Assembly (NCBI GenBank): GCA_946481275.1
Contig: CAMLMV010000007.1
Coordinates: 62,001-126,000, forward strand
DNA length: 64,000 bases
Direction of reading: 5' to 3'
Source of the DNA: an uncultured Massilia sp.
GTDB lineage: Bacteria; Pseudomonadota; Gammaproteobacteria; Burkholderiales; Burkholderiaceae
Part shown: one piece after another, positions 40,598 through 50,990 of the stretch
Layout: the number at the start of each line of letters is the position of its first letter
How positions within the stretch are numbered: position 1 is the first letter of the stretch
Notes under the pieces: model-generated
Database searches by the model: none
Told to the model about the DNA's origin: nothing
The model's input: only the letters and a program-made list of their open reading frames with translations
Position numbers and translations under genes: made by a program

Positions 40598-42727
40598 ATG
40601 AAGTTGATCAATGCAACACTGCTCGCGGCGGCCGCGTTGGCCGTCCAGCAGCCGGCGATGGCGTATTCGTGGGGGAATGTCGGCATCGGGGGCGGCGGGT
40701 TCGTATCGGCCGTCATCCCCAGCAAGACGGAAGCGAATGTCGTGTACGCACGCACGGACGTCGGCGGCGCGTACCGGTGGGACAACGCCAGCGGCCGCTG
40801 GGTATCGCTGCTGGACTGGGTGGCGGAAGACCAGGTCGGCTTCCTCGGCGTCGAAGCGCTCGCGGTCGACCCGAAGAACGCGGCCAATGTCTACATGACG
40901 GTCGGGATCAGTTATTTCAACAATGGCAAGACCGCGGTGCTGCGCTCGTCCGATTACGGCAGGACGTTTACAGTCGCCGACGTGACGAGCCAGTTCAAGG
41001 CGCACGGTAACGGCATGGGCCGCCAGAACGGCGAGCGGCTCGTCGTCGACCCGGGCTCGAGCAACGTGCTGTACGCCGGCACGCGCCAGAGCGGGCTGTT
41101 CAAGAGCACGAACTATGGCGCGAGCTGGGCCAGGGTGACGGCACTGAACGTGACGACGACGCCCAACGACAACGGCATCAGCCTCGTCCTGGCCGATCCG
41201 TCCAGCGTGTCGGGCGGCGTGGCGCAGCGGCTGCTGGTCGGCGTCTCGCGCTACGGCTCGGCGGGCGCGAACCTGTACCGCAGCGATAACGCGGGTGCGT
41301 CGTTCAGCGCCATCTCCGGCAGCCCGTCCGGCCTGATGCCGCAACGCGCCGCGTTCGACGGCGCCGGCAACGTGTACATCACGTATGCCAACGGAGCCGG
41401 CCCGCACGGCAACAGCTCGGGCTCGGAGCCCATGAACAGCGGCCAGATCTGGCGCTATACGATCTCGAACGGCGCGTGGACCAACGTCACGCCGTCCGGC
41501 GTCAACGCGGCGTTCAGCGGCATCAGCGTGGACCCGTCCAATTCGCAGCGCCTGGTCGCGTCGACCGTCAACCAGTACATGCAGCAGGGCGACAGCTGGG
41601 GTGACCACATCTACATCTCGACCAACGGCGGCGCCAGCTGGACCGACGTGATCAACCGCGGCTTCGTCCGCGACAATGGCGGCGTGCCCTGGATCAACGG
41701 CAAGGCGATCCACTGGGCCGGCGTGGCCGTGTTCGATCCGTTCAATAACAAGGCCGTGTGGGTGACCTCGGGCAACGGCATCTTCAAGACGGCCAATATC
41801 GACGCCGTGCCGACCACGTGGACGTTCACCGTCAAGGGGCTGGAAGAAACGGTGCCGCTGAACATCAACAGCATCCCGGGCGGCCCCGTGCTGTCGGCCA
41901 TCGGCGACTATGACGGCTTCCTGCATTACAACATCGACACTTATACGAATCCGCAGTATTCGCCGACGATGGGCACGACTACGGGCCTGGCCGTCGCGGA
42001 CGCCAACAAGAACCTCGCGGTGCGGGTCGGGAACAAGATGTACACGTCGGCCAATGGCGGCGTGAACTGGAACCAGACCAATATGAACGGCACGTATGGC
42101 CAGGTGGCGCTGTCGGCCAGCGGCACGGTCCTGCTGCACAACCCGTCCAATTCGTCGACCATGTATCGTTCCACCAACATGGGCGGGACCTGGTCGACGG
42201 TGGGCGGCCTCAGCGTCAACAATGCGCGCCCGGTGGCCGATCCGGCCAATGCCAGCAAGTTCTACGTGTACAACCCGGCCGACGGCAGCTTCATGATCAG
42301 CACGGACAGCGGCGCGTCGTTCTGGAAGTTCAATACGCTGGCGACGTGGGGCAGCGACGTGATCCGCGCCGCGCCTGGCCGCGAAGGGGATATCTGGGTG
42401 CCGCTGAACTGGGGCGGCCTGGCACGGACCACGAGCTCGGGGTGGCAGTTCAGCAATATCGCGAACGTCACGTATTGCGGCGCGGTCGGCTTCGGCAAGG
42501 CCGCGGCGGGGGCGTCGTATCCGACCGTGTTCATCTGGGGCACCATCGGCGGCGTGACCGGCGTGTACCGGTCCACCGACGCGGGGCAGAGCTGGACGCG
42601 CATCAACGACAACGCGCATCAGTACGGCGGTCCGGGCAACGGCCATTTCGTCGTCGGTGACATGAACACGTTCGGCGTGGTCTACATGAGCACGGCGGGA
42701 CGGGGTATCGTCGTCGGCAAACCGTAA
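40598..42727 (+). CDS. Secreted GH74-family xyloglucanase-like enzyme
   Basis: 709 residues with a signal peptide (about 1-22, ending AMA). The chain is two seven-bladed propellers with BNR/Asp-box-like repeats (SSDYGRTF, STNYGASW, STNGGASW, STDAGQSW). The GH74 start motif YARTDVGGAYRWD has the catalytic-base candidate Asp54; SAIGDYDGFLH in the second propeller has the acid candidate. GH74 enzymes cut the beta-1,4-glucan backbone of xyloglucan. AGGAGG lies 7 bases before the start. The upstream leader folds into three hairpins. Confidence 0.9.
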   Translation: MKLINATLLAAAALAVQQPAMAYSWGNVGIGGGGFVSAVIPSKTEANVVYARTDVGGAYRWDNASGRWVSLLDWVAEDQVGFLGVEALAVDPKNAANVYMTVGISYFNNGKTAVLRSSDYGRTFTVADVTSQFKAHGNGMGRQNGERLVVDPGSSNVLYAGTRQSGLFKSTNYGASWARVTALNVTTTPNDNGISLVLADPSSVSGGVAQRLLVGVSRYGSAGANLYRSDNAGASFSAISGSPSGLMPQRAAFDGAGNVYITYANGAGPHGNSSGSEPMNSGQIWRYTISNGAWTNVTPSGVNAAFSGISVDPSNSQRLVASTVNQYMQQGDSWGDHIYISTNGGASWTDVINRGFVRDNGGVPWINGKAIHWAGVAVFDPFNNKAVWVTSGNGIFKTANIDAVPTTWTFTVKGLEETVPLNINSIPGGPVLSAIGDYDGFLHYNIDTYTNPQYSPTMGTTTGLAVADANKNLAVRVGNKMYTSANGGVNWNQTNMNGTYGQVALSASGTVLLHNPSNSSTMYRSTNMGGTWSTVGGLSVNNARPVADPANASKFYVYNPADGSFMISTDSGASFWKFNTLATWGSDVIRAAPGREGDIWVPLNWGGLARTTSSGWQFSNIANVTYCGAVGFGKAAAGASYPTVFIWGTIGGVTGVYRSTDAGQSWTRINDNAHQYGGPGNGHFVVGDMNTFGVVYMSTAGRGIVVGKP

Positions 42728-42802
42728 GCCGTTGCGTTGTGAACACGCCTCTTGTCAGAACGGATTGTTTCCGTATGGAACTGTGCTAATCTGGCTGGAA
42801 GC

Positions 42803-44221
42803 GTGTTCCACCGATTCTTTCGAGCCGTGCAACCTTCCCATGACCCTCATCGACCGGTTGCCGGCCTCGACCTGAAAGACGCGCTGCTCGTCGGCGCGCT
42901 CGTCTTCACCTGCTCCATTTTCGGCATCTACACCGCGCCTCCGGGCGTGCTGGCCGCGTTCTGGCCCACGAATGCCGTTCTCGTCGGGCTGCTGCTGCGG
43001 CGCGCCCATCCGCCGCAAGCGGCGCACTGGCTCGCCGCCATCGCCGGCTACGTCGTCGCCGACCTGGTCATGCAGCACGGCTGGCCCAAGACGGTCATGC
43101 TCACGACGACCAACCTGATGGGCGTGTCGGTCTGCTATCGCCTGCTGAACCGGATGGGCGACGACATGCGCGGCCTGCGCCATCCGCGCTCGATGCTGCG
43201 CTTCGTGCTGGTCGCGCTGTGCGGTGCGGCAGCGGCTGGCGTGGGCGGCACCGTGATCCACCCGGCGCTGTTCGGCGGCACGCTCGCCTACGGCTTCCTG
43301 TTCTGGTTTTCGACGGAGCTCGTCAATTACATCGCGATCCTGCCCGTGCTGCTGACGATGCCGGACCTGGCGCGCCGGCTGGCGGGCCGCACGCGCCGCG
43401 GCGATGCGTCCGGCTGGCGCGTCGGCCACCTCGCGCCGCTGGCCGCGTTCGCGGGCAGCCTGTGGCTGGAGACGCAGTTGGGTGGGCCGGGCGTGATCTC
43501 CTTTCCGATTCCCGCCATGCTGTGGTGCGCGCTGACGTACAGCCTGTTTGCCACGGCCGGCATCACGTTGCTGTTCTCGATGTGGACCCTGCTCGCGATC
43601 GCCAGCGGCATGCTCGCGATCGGCGCCGCCGTGGATACACCGCAAGCCGTCATGTCGCTGCGTGTCGGGGTGACGCTGACGGCACTGGCTCCGCTGGCTG
43701 TCGCGAGCGTGATGGTGGCCCGCAACGAGTTGCTGGCGCGGCTGCAGCACGCGGCCTCGCACGATCCGCTCACGCAGGTGCTCAACCGCGGCGGCTTCAT
43801 GGCGCGCGCGGAGCGCGTGCAGGCAGCTGCGGTGCTGATGATGGATATCGATTTTTTCAAGAAGGTCAACGACACCCACGGCCACGCGGCCGGTGACGAA
43901 GTGCTGACCCATTTCGCCCGTGTGGCGGCGGGCTGCCTGCGGGCCGGCGATGTGCTGGGGCGCCTGGGCGGCGAGGAATTCGCCGTGCTGCTGCCCGACT
44001 GCGAGGCCGGGGACGCGCGCGTCATCGCGCAGCGCATCTGCGACGCGTTCGCGGCGCAGCCGGTGGACGTGAATGGCGGCGTGCGCCTGCACGCCACCGT
44101 CAGCATCGGCCTGGGCTGCCGGGACGCCCCGGACACGCCCATCGGCACGTTGCTGTCGCAGGCCGACGCGGCGCTGTACAGCGCCAAGCACGCCGGCCGC
44201 AACCGCGTCGTCCTCGCTTAG
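42803..44221 (+). CDS. Membrane-anchored diguanylate cyclase (MASE1-like sensor plus GGDEF)
   Basis: About 472 residues from GTG 42803; the start is uncertain (in-frame alternatives at 42752 and 42827). The N-terminal half has about eight hydrophobic helices in a MASE1-like array ([23 protein letters not shown]). The C-terminal GGDEF domain runs from [20 protein letters not shown] to the end. The active site [14 protein letters not shown] is intact and an I-site-like RAGD lies just before it, so it should make c-di-GMP and be product-inhibited. It ends 4 bases into the convergent aldehyde dehydrogenase gene. Confidence 0.9.
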   Translation: MFHRFFRAVQPSHDPHRPVAGLDLKDALLVGALVFTCSIFGIYTAPPGVLAAFWPTNAVLVGLLLRRAHPPQAAHWLAAIAGYVVADLVMQHGWPKTVMLTTTNLMGVSVCYRLLNRMGDDMRGLRHPRSMLRFVLVALCGAAAAGVGGTVIHPALFGGTLAYGFLFWFSTELVNYIAILPVLLTMPDLARRLAGRTRRGDASGWRVGHLAPLAAFAGSLWLETQLGGPGVISFPIPAMLWCALTYSLFATAGITLLFSMWTLLAIASGMLAIGAAVDTPQAVMSLRVGVTLTALAPLAVASVMVARNELLARLQHAASHDPLTQVLNRGGFMARAERVQAAAVLMMDIDFFKKVNDTHGHAAGDEVLTHFARVAAGCLRAGDVLGRLGGEEFAVLLPDCEAGDARVIAQRICDAFAAQPVDVNGGVRLHATVSIGLGCRDAPDTPIGTLLSQADAALYSAKHAGRNRVVLA

Positions 44222-45663
44222 ACGCCCACCATCGAGATGGCCTTCGTGTTGAGGTAGGCTTCCAGCGCTTCCGGGCCGCCTTCGGAACCGTAGCCGGAAT
44301 CCTTGACGCCGCCGAACGGCAGCTCGGCGCTCGGCGTGGCCGGCTGGTTAATCCACAGCATGCCCACTTCCACGCGGTTCATCAGCAGGTGCGCGTTCTT
44401 GATCGAGCGCGTGAACGCGTAGCCGGCCAGGCCGAACGGCAGGCGGTTCGCTTCCGCGATGGCGTCCTCGAGGCTGTCGAAGCCGCGGATGCCGGCGACG
44501 GGGCCGAACGGCTCGTCGTTGAAGATCGACGCTTCCAGCGGCACGTCCGCGAGGATCGTCGGCGCGAAGAAGTTGCCGGCGTCGCCCACGCGCTTGCCGC
44601 CCGTCGCGACGATCGCGCCTTTTGCCTGCGCATCCTCGACGACCTTCGTCATCGCCGTCACGCGGCGCGCGTTGGCGAGGGGGCCCAGCGTGGTGCCGTC
44701 AAGCAGGCCGTCGCCCAGCTTCAGGCCTTCGGCGTGCGCCACGAAGGCGCGCGTAAACTCGTCCTTGATCGCGTTGTGCACGAGGAAGCGGGTCGGCGAG
44801 ATGCAGACCTGGCCCGCGTTGCGGAACTTGGCGGCGCCGGCGGCCTTGACGGCCAGCGCGACGTCCGCGTCCTCGGCGACGATCACCGGCGCATGGCCGC
44901 CCAGTTCCATCGTCACGCGCTTCATGTGCGCGCCGGCCAGCGCGGCGAGCTGCTTGCCGACCGGGGTGGAACCCGTGAACGTGACCTTGCGGATGACGGG
45001 GTGCGGGATCAGGTAGCCCGAGATCTCGGCCGGATCGCCGAACACGAGGCCCACGACGCCGGCCGGCACGCCCGCGTCGACGAAGCACTGGAACAGCGCG
45101 GCCGGGGAGGCGGGGGTCTCTTCCGGTGCCTTGCACAGGAACGAGCAGCCGGTGGCCAGCGCGGCGGCCAGCTTGCGCACGACCTGGTTGATCGGGAAAT
45201 TCCATGGCGTGAAGGCGGCGACGGGGCCGACCGGTTCTTTCAGCACGAGCTGCTGCGCCTGCGGGTTACGGGCCGGCACGATGCGGCCGTACACACGCAT
45301 GCCCTCGGCCGCGAACCAGTCGATGATCTCGGCGCCGGCCATGGCTTCCATCCTGGCCTCGGCCAGCGGTTTGCCCTGTTCCTGGGTCAGCAGGCGGGCG
45401 ATGTCGCCGGCGCGCTCGCGCAGCAGGCTGGCGGCGCGGCGCATCGTGGCGGCGCGCTCGGCGGCCGGCACGAAACGCCATGCTTCGAAGCCTTTCTGGG
45501 CGGCGGCGAGGGCGCGGTCCAGGTCGGCGATGGCCGCGTGCGCGACGGTGCCGATCGCCTGGCCCGTGGCCGGGTTCACGACCGGGATCGTCTTGCCGCC
45601 GGTGGCCTCGACCCATTCGTTGGCGATGAGGAGGCGGGTGTCGGGATAGCTGGAGGTGGTCAT
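44218..45663 (-). CDS. NAD(P)-dependent aldehyde dehydrogenase, succinate- or 2-oxoglutarate-semialdehyde type
   Basis: 481 residues. Signature positions are PWNFP (153), Glu253 in [11 protein letters not shown], and catalytic Cys287 in [14 protein letters not shown]. The family includes succinate-semialdehyde and 2-oxoglutarate-semialdehyde dehydrogenases, and close relatives have a KPAE-type motif where this one has CKAPEE. KdgD in this window makes 2-oxoglutarate semialdehyde, so this enzyme could finish galactarate breakdown; that link is inference. Start at 45663 with an AGAGGACCC site. Confidence 0.9.
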   Translation of the reverse strand: MTTSSYPDTRLLIANEWVEATGGKTIPVVNPATGQAIGTVAHAAIADLDRALAAAQKGFEAWRFVPAAERAATMRRAASLLRERAGDIARLLTQEQGKPLAEARMEAMAGAEIIDWFAAEGMRVYGRIVPARNPQAQQLVLKEPVGPVAAFTPWNFPINQVVRKLAAALATGCSFLCKAPEETPASPAALFQCFVDAGVPAGVVGLVFGDPAEISGYLIPHPVIRKVTFTGSTPVGKQLAALAGAHMKRVTMELGGHAPVIVAEDADVALAVKAAGAAKFRNAGQVCISPTRFLVHNAIKDEFTRAFVAHAEGLKLGDGLLDGTTLGPLANARRVTAMTKVVEDAQAKGAIVATGGKRVGDAGNFFAPTILADVPLEASIFNDEPFGPVAGIRGFDSLEDAIAEANRLPFGLAGYAFTRSIKNAHLLMNRVEVGMLWINQPATPSAELPFGGVKDSGYGSEGGPEALEAYLNTKAISMVGV

Positions 45664-46014
45664 GGGTCCTCTATGAGTTGTCGGATGCAGAGAACGCAAT
45701 GATCGCACCGCTGCGGATTGTTTGCTTAACACCGTGTGAAACCGGTGTGAGTGTTTGCGCTTAACACTAATGTTAGCAAACATTGGTAGCGTATATCATG
45801 CGCTGTGGATAGCGATATCTTTTGCGATATCGGTCGCGCAAAAAAAAATTCATTGGTCGCTGGCATGTTTGATATTTAGATTAGCATTTTATATTTAAGA
45901 AACACATTTTTAACCAAAAAGTGATATTGCCAGGCAAAAACTGGAAGTTTGTTAACGCAACCATTCGGTTGGCGTTCTACCATCCAGAAAACAAAAAGAA
46001 GAGAGGACGACACA
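45664..46014. promoter_or_regulatory. AT-rich intergenic region without a gene, shared by aldehyde dehydrogenase and the receptor remnant
   Basis: This 351-base stretch is unusually AT-rich for the window. It holds inverted repeats ACACCG/CGGTGT (45729-45748) and TAACA/TGTTA (45763-45775 region), the direct repeat GCGATATC (45812-45819 and 45824-45831), a run of nine A, and a repeated TTTGC...TTAACA. These are plausible regulator sites for the neighbours. None matches the two palindrome families named elsewhere. No ORF in it looks coding. Confidence 0.5.
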
Positions 46015-46711
46015 ATGATCTACCACGCTATCCGCGCGACCTAACCTCGACCTGTCGGCCGAGTGGTACTACACGAAGCAGAGCATGGTGTCGCTGGGCC
46101 TGTACTACAAGGACCTGAAGGGCTACGCCGGCCAGGTGACCCTGACCGAGGCATCGACGACGGCGACCACGCCGCTCGGCGGCAAGTACTACAACGCCGC
46201 CGTCGCCGCGGGCGACCCGGGCCTGCCGTACAACGTGTCGACGATCGTCAACCAGAACAAGTCGTCGCTGAAGGGCGCGGAGGTCAACTGGCGGCACATG
46301 TTCGACAACGGCTTCGGCTTCCAGGCGAACTACACGTACGTGAAATCCGACCTCACGTACAACAACGCGGGCATGGGGCCGCAGTTCGCGCTGATCGGTT
46401 TGTCGAACTCCGCCAACCTGGTCGGCATCTACGAAGACAAGAACCTGTCCGTGCGCCTCGCGTACAACTGGCGCGGGGAGTTCCTGTCGACCGTGGCGGA
46501 GAACAACCGCGCCAATCCGGGCTACGTGGAGCCGTACGGGCAGGTCGACCTGTCGATCGGCTACGACGTCAACCAGAACCTGAGCCTGTCGCTGGAGGCG
46601 ATCAACCTGACCGACGCGCACCAGCGCCAGCACGGCCGCACCGCCATGCAGGTCCTGTCGGTCACGACGGGCGGTCCGCGCTACATGCTGGGCGCCCGCT
46701 ACAAGTTCTGA
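46015..46711 (+). pseudogene. TonB-dependent receptor remnant with large internal deletion
   Basis: ATG 46015 with a GAGAGGACGACACA site opens a 9-residue frame, MIYHAIRAT, that stops at once. Out of frame from about 46043 the sequence NLDLSAEWYYTKQSMVSLGLYYKD... is the last 220 residues of a TonB receptor barrel, ending LGARYKF. So the start and the end of a receptor gene survive, but the signal peptide, plug and most of the barrel (about 2 kb) are gone. The junction is near 46040-46043. The C-terminal part is open to its stop, so the loss may be recent. It is not expected to be a functional receptor. Confidence 0.75.
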
Positions 46712-46716
46712 CGGCG

Positions 46717-48102
46717 TCAGCCCGCCAGCACGGCCGCGGCCGGGGAGGGGGCTGTCGTCCCCTCCATGATCAGGATCTTCCCGGCGGCCTGGCCGCCGGG
46801 CGCCGCGTCCGGCCGGGTGAAGGAACGCACCGGGCCGATCATCGTGCCGTTCGCATTGCCCTTCGCATCCGTGCGCAAGGTGCCGACCGGCTGGCCGCCG
46901 AGGTACACGCCGTACTGCGTCGCCGGCTTGAGCCTGAACACGGCCACCTCGAGCGCATCGACGACGCCCAGCTGGCGCGCGACGACGAAGCCGCGCGCAA
47001 CGGCCCCGTCGCGCGCGGCCAGCGGGATGTTGACGGCATCCTGGTTGATCCTCGGACTCAGGTTGTCCGCGCTGCCCGGCGCCGCCACGTGCGACAGGTA
47101 GACGAGAGCCTGCGGCGCCTGCCCGCCCGGCATGTGCGCGACGACCTTGTTGACGGCCGGGTCGATCACGTCGACGCCATCGCCGTTTTCCAGGCCCACG
47201 TAGACGCGGCTGCTGTCGTCCGACGTCCAGATCCCGTGCGGCAGCGCGCCCGTCGGGATCGTGGCGACGAGCGTTGCGTCCCTGTCCGTCGTGTAGACCT
47301 TCACGACGTTCTCGCCGCCCACCGTCACGTACGCGAACGTCTTGCCGCCCGTGCGGGCGAACGCGAGGTGGTTCGTGATGAAGCCGGTGTCGATCACGCC
47401 CGTCACCTGCAGGGTGTGCGTGTCGATGCGCGTGACCTTGCCGACGTCCTTGTGCGTCATCCACATCTCGCGGAAATCCGGCGTGAACTGCAGGAACGGC
47501 GAGAACGGGCTGGCGACGGGGATCCGTTTGATCACCTTGTGGGCCTTGACGTCGATGACGTCGACCTCGGGCGTGAAGCTGGAGACGGCGAAGGCCAGCT
47601 TCCCGTCCGGCAGGAACTGGACCATGCCCGGACCGACGGCCGTCGGGATGCGGCGCGTTTCCCTGAACGTGTGCGGGTCGATGACGGCGATGTAATCCTC
47701 GCCGCGCACGACGACCCACACTTCCTTGCCGTCGGCCGTGAAGAAGCCTTCGTGGGGCGAGCGGCCGACATAGGTCTTGCCCTTGACCTTGTTCGTCGCG
47801 GTGTCGATGAACGTCACCGAGTTCGACCCGTTCGAGATCGCGATCAGCGTCTTGTGGTCGGGCGAGAAGCCGAGACCGTGCACGTTGATCTCGCCGCGGT
47901 ACAGCGGCGACAGCACGTCCGGACGCTGGTTGCCCAGCACGATCTGGCCCAGCAGGCGGTTGCCGGCCGGGTCGAACACGGACACCGTGTTCGTGTTCTG
48001 GTCGGCCGTGTACACGCGGTCCGTGGGCGAGGGCAGTGCAAAGGCGGCCTGCGCGACGGCGAGGGCGCCGGCCGCCATGGCGAATCGGTTAATGGTGTTC
48101 AT
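46717..48102 (-). CDS. Secreted YVTN beta-propeller (YncE-like) protein
   Basis: 461 residues with a signal peptide (about 1-22, ending AFA). The chain has YncE/YVTN-type propeller repeats: NTNTVSVFDPAGNR, SNSVTFIDTATNK, DYIAVIDPHTF, PEVDVIDVKAHK. The C-terminal 120 residues form a separate beta-rich domain. It is the last gene of a three-gene operon with a CzcE-like and a DUF305 protein, overlapping the DUF305 gene by 14 bases. A periplasmic role in metal or copper handling is suggested by this context only. Confidence 0.85.
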   Translation of the reverse strand: MNTINRFAMAAGALAVAQAAFALPSPTDRVYTADQNTNTVSVFDPAGNRLLGQIVLGNQRPDVLSPLYRGEINVHGLGFSPDHKTLIAISNGSNSVTFIDTATNKVKGKTYVGRSPHEGFFTADGKEVWVVVRGEDYIAVIDPHTFRETRRIPTAVGPGMVQFLPDGKLAFAVSSFTPEVDVIDVKAHKVIKRIPVASPFSPFLQFTPDFREMWMTHKDVGKVTRIDTHTLQVTGVIDTGFITNHLAFARTGGKTFAYVTVGGENVVKVYTTDRDATLVATIPTGALPHGIWTSDDSSRVYVGLENGDGVDVIDPAVNKVVAHMPGGQAPQALVYLSHVAAPGSADNLSPRINQDAVNIPLAARDGAVARGFVVARQLGVVDALEVAVFRLKPATQYGVYLGGQPVGTLRTDAKGNANGTMIGPVRSFTRPDAAPGGQAAGKILIMEGTTAPSPAAAVLAG

Positions 48103-48478
48103 GCTGAGTCCTTGTCGTGGCGGGATGGCGTTGCAACCACGCCCGCATCACGTTGATTTCGTTCTGCTGCTCGGCGATGATGCCGAGCGCCAGGTTGCGC
48201 AGTTCCGGATCCTTTGTGTTCAGCAGGACCGCTTTCGCCATGTCGATGGCGCCCTGGTGGTGCGGCATCATCATCGTGACGAAGTCATGGCCCGGTTCGC
48301 CGTTCATCGGCGCGGCGGCCATGTCGCGGTCCATGATCGCCATCGCATCGTTCATCAGCGCGGCGAACGGTTTGTCGCTGCTGGCGATGAATGCGGTGGG
48401 CGCGGACGATCCGTGCATGTGCTGGGCGCTGGCGGCCGTGGCGGCGCACAGCGCCAATGTGGCTACGAGGGCTTTCAT
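48089..48478 (-). CDS. DUF305-family periplasmic protein, Met/His-rich
   Basis: 129 residues with a signal peptide (1-18). The DUF305 core has FAALMNDAMAIMDRDMAAAP, FVTMMMPHHQGAIDMAKAVL and LALGIIAEQQNEINVMRAWL. The many Met and His (MMMPHHQ, C-terminal HEHH) fit copper binding. DUF305 proteins commonly sit next to copper-resistance genes. The gene lies 4 bases after the CzcE-like stop. Confidence 0.88.
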   Translation of the reverse strand: MKALVATLALCAATAASAQHMHGSSAPTAFIASSDKPFAALMNDAMAIMDRDMAAAPMNGEPGHDFVTMMMPHHQGAIDMAKAVLLNTKDPELRNLALGIIAEQQNEINVMRAWLQRHPATTRTQHEHH

Positions 48479-48482
48479 GGCA

Positions 48483-48818
48483 TCAGTCCTGGTACAGCGG
48501 ATTCGGGGCGATGTAGACCCGCACGTCCGGCACGGTCACGCCCTTCGGCGCGATGGCCGACAGCGGGACGGAATCCGTGCTGGGCCACGCATCGAACATG
48601 AACGTGAAGTGCTGGCCGCCCACCGTGAAGCGCACCGTCTGGCCATTGGTGACGTTGACCCAGCGGGTCGAGGCGTCGACGGCGACGTCGCGGTCGGCCG
48701 TGTCGCTCATGATGACGCGGCCGGCATCCATCGGGCGCGGCATGGCGCCGGCCGTGCTGGTGGCAAAAGCGGCGAGGGCGAGGATGGACAGGGCGAGCGT
48801 GCGGGTCAGCTTGGTCAT
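48483..48818 (-). CDS. CzcE-like periplasmic metal-binding protein
   Basis: 111 residues with a signal peptide (about 1-24, ending AGA). The mature part matches the CzcE family (PF16986): a DASTRWVNVTNGQTVRFTVGGQHFTFMFDAW stretch, then a short beta-rich tail. CzcE binds copper or other heavy metals in the periplasm of Cupriavidus. GGAG lies 8 bases before the start. It is the first gene of the operon, divergent from the two-component system. Confidence 0.82.
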   Translation of the reverse strand: MTKLTRTLALSILALAAFATSTAGAMPRPMDAGRVIMSDTADRDVAVDASTRWVNVTNGQTVRFTVGGQHFTFMFDAWPSTDSVPLSAIAPKGVTVPDVRVYIAPNPLYQD

Positions 48819-48888
48819 GCGGTTCTCCTTCGTGGTTGGGATGGATGCATTCTGCAAAAGGGCCGCTGACGCGAGGGTGACCCGAACA

Positions 48889-48924
48889 TGACAATTCGAT
48901 GACAGCCCGATGGCGCACCTGTCA
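48889..48924. promoter_or_regulatory. TGACA repeats in the divergent metal-operon/two-component promoter
   Basis: TGACA at 48889-48893 and 48900-48904, and the inverse TGTCA at 48920-48924. CusR/CopR-type regulators bind TGACA-containing repeats, so these are good candidates for the neighbouring response regulator. Confidence 0.4.
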
Positions 48925-48969
48925 TCCAGCACGATCGGGAATTGCGGCACAATGTCCGCAGGAGGACGC

Positions 48970-49641
48970 ATGCGCATACTGATCGTCGAAGACGAGCCCA
49001 AGACGGGCGATTACCTGCACAAGGGCTTGCGCGAGTCCGGCTTCAATGCCGACCTCGCGCGCACCGGGCCGGACGGCCTGCACCTGGCGCTGGAGCACGA
49101 CTACGACCTCGTCGTGCTCGACGTGATGCTGCCGGCGATGGACGGCTGGACGGTGCTGAGCAAGCTGCGCGAGCACAAGGAGACGCCGGTGCTGTACCTG
49201 ACGGCGCGCGACGACGTGGCCGACCGCGTGCGCGGCCTGGAGCTCGGCGCGGACGACTACCTGGTCAAGCCGTTCGCGTTCGCCGAACTGCTCGCGCGCG
49301 TGCGGACGCTGCTGCGACGGGCGCCCACGCGCGAGCCCGACATCCTCGCCGTGGCCGACCTCGAGATCGACCTGCGCCGCCACCGCGTCACGCGGGCCGG
49401 CAAGCGTATCGACCTCACGCCGAAGGAACACGCGCTGCTCGTGCTGCTGGCGCGGCGCCAGGGCGAGGTGCTGTCACGCTCGCTGATCTCGTCGCAGGTG
49501 TGGGACATGAACTTCGATTCGGACACGAACGTCGTCGACGTCGCCATCCGGCGCCTGCGCACGAAGGTCGACGATCCGTATCCCGTGAAGCTGATCCACA
49601 CGGTGCGCGGCATGGGCTACCTGATGGAAGAGCGCGAGTGA
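48970..49641 (+). CDS. OmpR-family response regulator (CusR/CopR-like)
   Basis: 223 residues. The receiver domain (1-118) has acidic-pocket EDE (7-9), phospho-acceptor Asp51 in [12 protein letters not shown] and Lys in [15 protein letters not shown] winged-helix domain follows (about 128-222; [44 protein letters not shown]). These features place it with heavy-metal regulators such as CusR, CopR and CzcR. AGGAGG precedes the ATG. The kinase gene overlaps its stop as GTGA. Confidence 0.95.
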   Translation: MRILIVEDEPKTGDYLHKGLRESGFNADLARTGPDGLHLALEHDYDLVVLDVMLPAMDGWTVLSKLREHKETPVLYLTARDDVADRVRGLELGADDYLVKPFAFAELLARVRTLLRRAPTREPDILAVADLEIDLRRHRVTRAGKRIDLTPKEHALLVLLARRQGEVLSRSLISSQVWDMNFDSDTNVVDVAIRRLRTKVDDPYPVKLIHTVRGMGYLMEERE

Positions 49642-50990
49642 CGGCGCGCCCGGTGTCCATCGCGCTGCGCCTCGGCCTGCTGTTCGCGGCCATTGCCGCC
49701 GCCGTATTCGTGGCCGTGGGCGCCTATCTGTACCAGACGCTTGCGCACCAGATGGGCCGGCGCGACGATGCGGACCTGCTCAACAAGGCCCAGCTGGCGC
49801 GCCAGTTGCTGGGCGCGTTGCCGGGGGGCGATCCCACGGTGCTGGCGCGCGCCATCGGGCAGGACGGCGTGTCCTTGCAGGTGGCGCCGGCCGACGGCCG
49901 CGCTTTGGCCGGTTCGGCGGTGCCCCTCGGGCGCGATCCCGGCCCCGCGGACATCGCCGCGCGCGACGACGCGCAGGGCTCGAAACGGATCGTCACCGTG
50001 CTGGCGGGAGACGCCGCGCGCCCGCTGCAGGTGACGCTCGTGCGCACGCGCTCCGACCGGCTGGCGATCCTGCGCCGCTATGCGTTCGACCTGCTGGGCG
50101 CCCTCGTGGCGGGCACGCTGGTCGCGGCGGCCCTCGGGTTCGCGGCCGTGAGGCGCGGCCTGCGTCCGCTGTACGGCGTGATCGCCCGCGCCGACGCCAT
50201 CCACGCCCAGCGCCTTGCCGTGCGCATGCCCACCGCCGAGCTGCCGGCCGAACTGCGCGCGCTGGCCGTCGCGTTCAATGCGATGCTCGACCGGCTGGAA
50301 GAAGGTGTGCAGCGCCTGTCGGGCTTCGCCGCCGACCTTGCGCACGACCTGCGCACGCCCGTCAACGCGTTGATGATGCAAACCCAGGTCGCGCTCGCGC
50401 GCGAGCGCACGGCGGACGAGTACGAGGCCTTGCTGGCGTCGAACCTCGAGGAATACGAGCGGCTCGCGCGCATGATCGAGAACACGCTGTTCCTGGCGCG
50501 CGCCGACAATGCCCAGCTGGCGCTGGCGGGCACCGCGCTCGACGTGCGCGCGGAACTGGAGCACATCCGGGAGTATTTCGAGATGCTGGCCGAGGACAAG
50601 GGCATCCGGTTCGGCCTCGACGACGTCGGCGGCCTGCAGGTGCATGCGGACCCGGTGCTGCTGCGGCGCGCCGTCAACAACCTCGTGTCGAACGCGATCG
50701 CGCACACGCCGCCGGGCGGCGTCGTCAGCCTGGGCGCGGCGCGCGACGGCGACTGGGTCACGCTGTCGGTGCAGAACAGCGGCGACGGCATCGCGCCCGA
50801 ACACCTCGAACGCGTGTTCGAACGGTATTACCGGGCCGACGCGGCCCGCGGCGCGGGCAGTTCGGTCGGCCTCGGCCTGTCGATCGTGCGCGCCATCATG
50901 CGCTTGCATGGCGGCACGGCGGAGGTGGACAGCGTGCCGGGCGGGCGCACCGTGTTCAGCCTGCGCTTTCCGCTGCGGCCCGCGGCGTGA
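49638..50990 (+). CDS. Heavy-metal-type sensor histidine kinase (CusS-like)
   Basis: 450 residues, GTG start inside the response regulator's stop (GTGA). Two membrane segments (about 9-32 and 140-170) bracket a periplasmic sensor of about 110 residues. A HAMP region follows, then the H-box with His236 in [17 protein letters not shown] and an ATP-binding domain with [31 protein letters not shown] and [11 protein letters not shown]. It should sense a periplasmic metal or stress and phosphorylate the paired regulator. It ends one base from the convergent TonB receptor. Confidence 0.94.
   Translation: MTARPVSIALRLGLLFAAIAAAVFVAVGAYLYQTLAHQMGRRDDADLLNKAQLARQLLGALPGGDPTVLARAIGQDGVSLQVAPADGRALAGSAVPLGRDPGPADIAARDDAQGSKRIVTVLAGDAARPLQVTLVRTRSDRLAILRRYAFDLLGALVAGTLVAAALGFAAVRRGLRPLYGVIARADAIHAQRLAVRMPTAELPAELRALAVAFNAMLDRLEEGVQRLSGFAADLAHDLRTPVNALMMQTQVALARERTADEYEALLASNLEEYERLARMIENTLFLARADNAQLALAGTALDVRAELEHIREYFEMLAEDKGIRFGLDDVGGLQVHADPVLLRRAVNNLVSNAIAHTPPGGVVSLGAARDGDWVTLSVQNSGDGIAPEHLERVFERYYRADAARGAGSSVGLGLSIVRAIMRLHGGTAEVDSVPGGRTVFSLRFPLRPAA

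Noticed and set aside
45763..45831. Half-sites TGTTAGC and TGGTAGCG and the GCGATATC direct repeat as another copy of the operator family
   Set aside because: They do not form a full palindrome and do not match the 14-mer; left as unassigned repeats.
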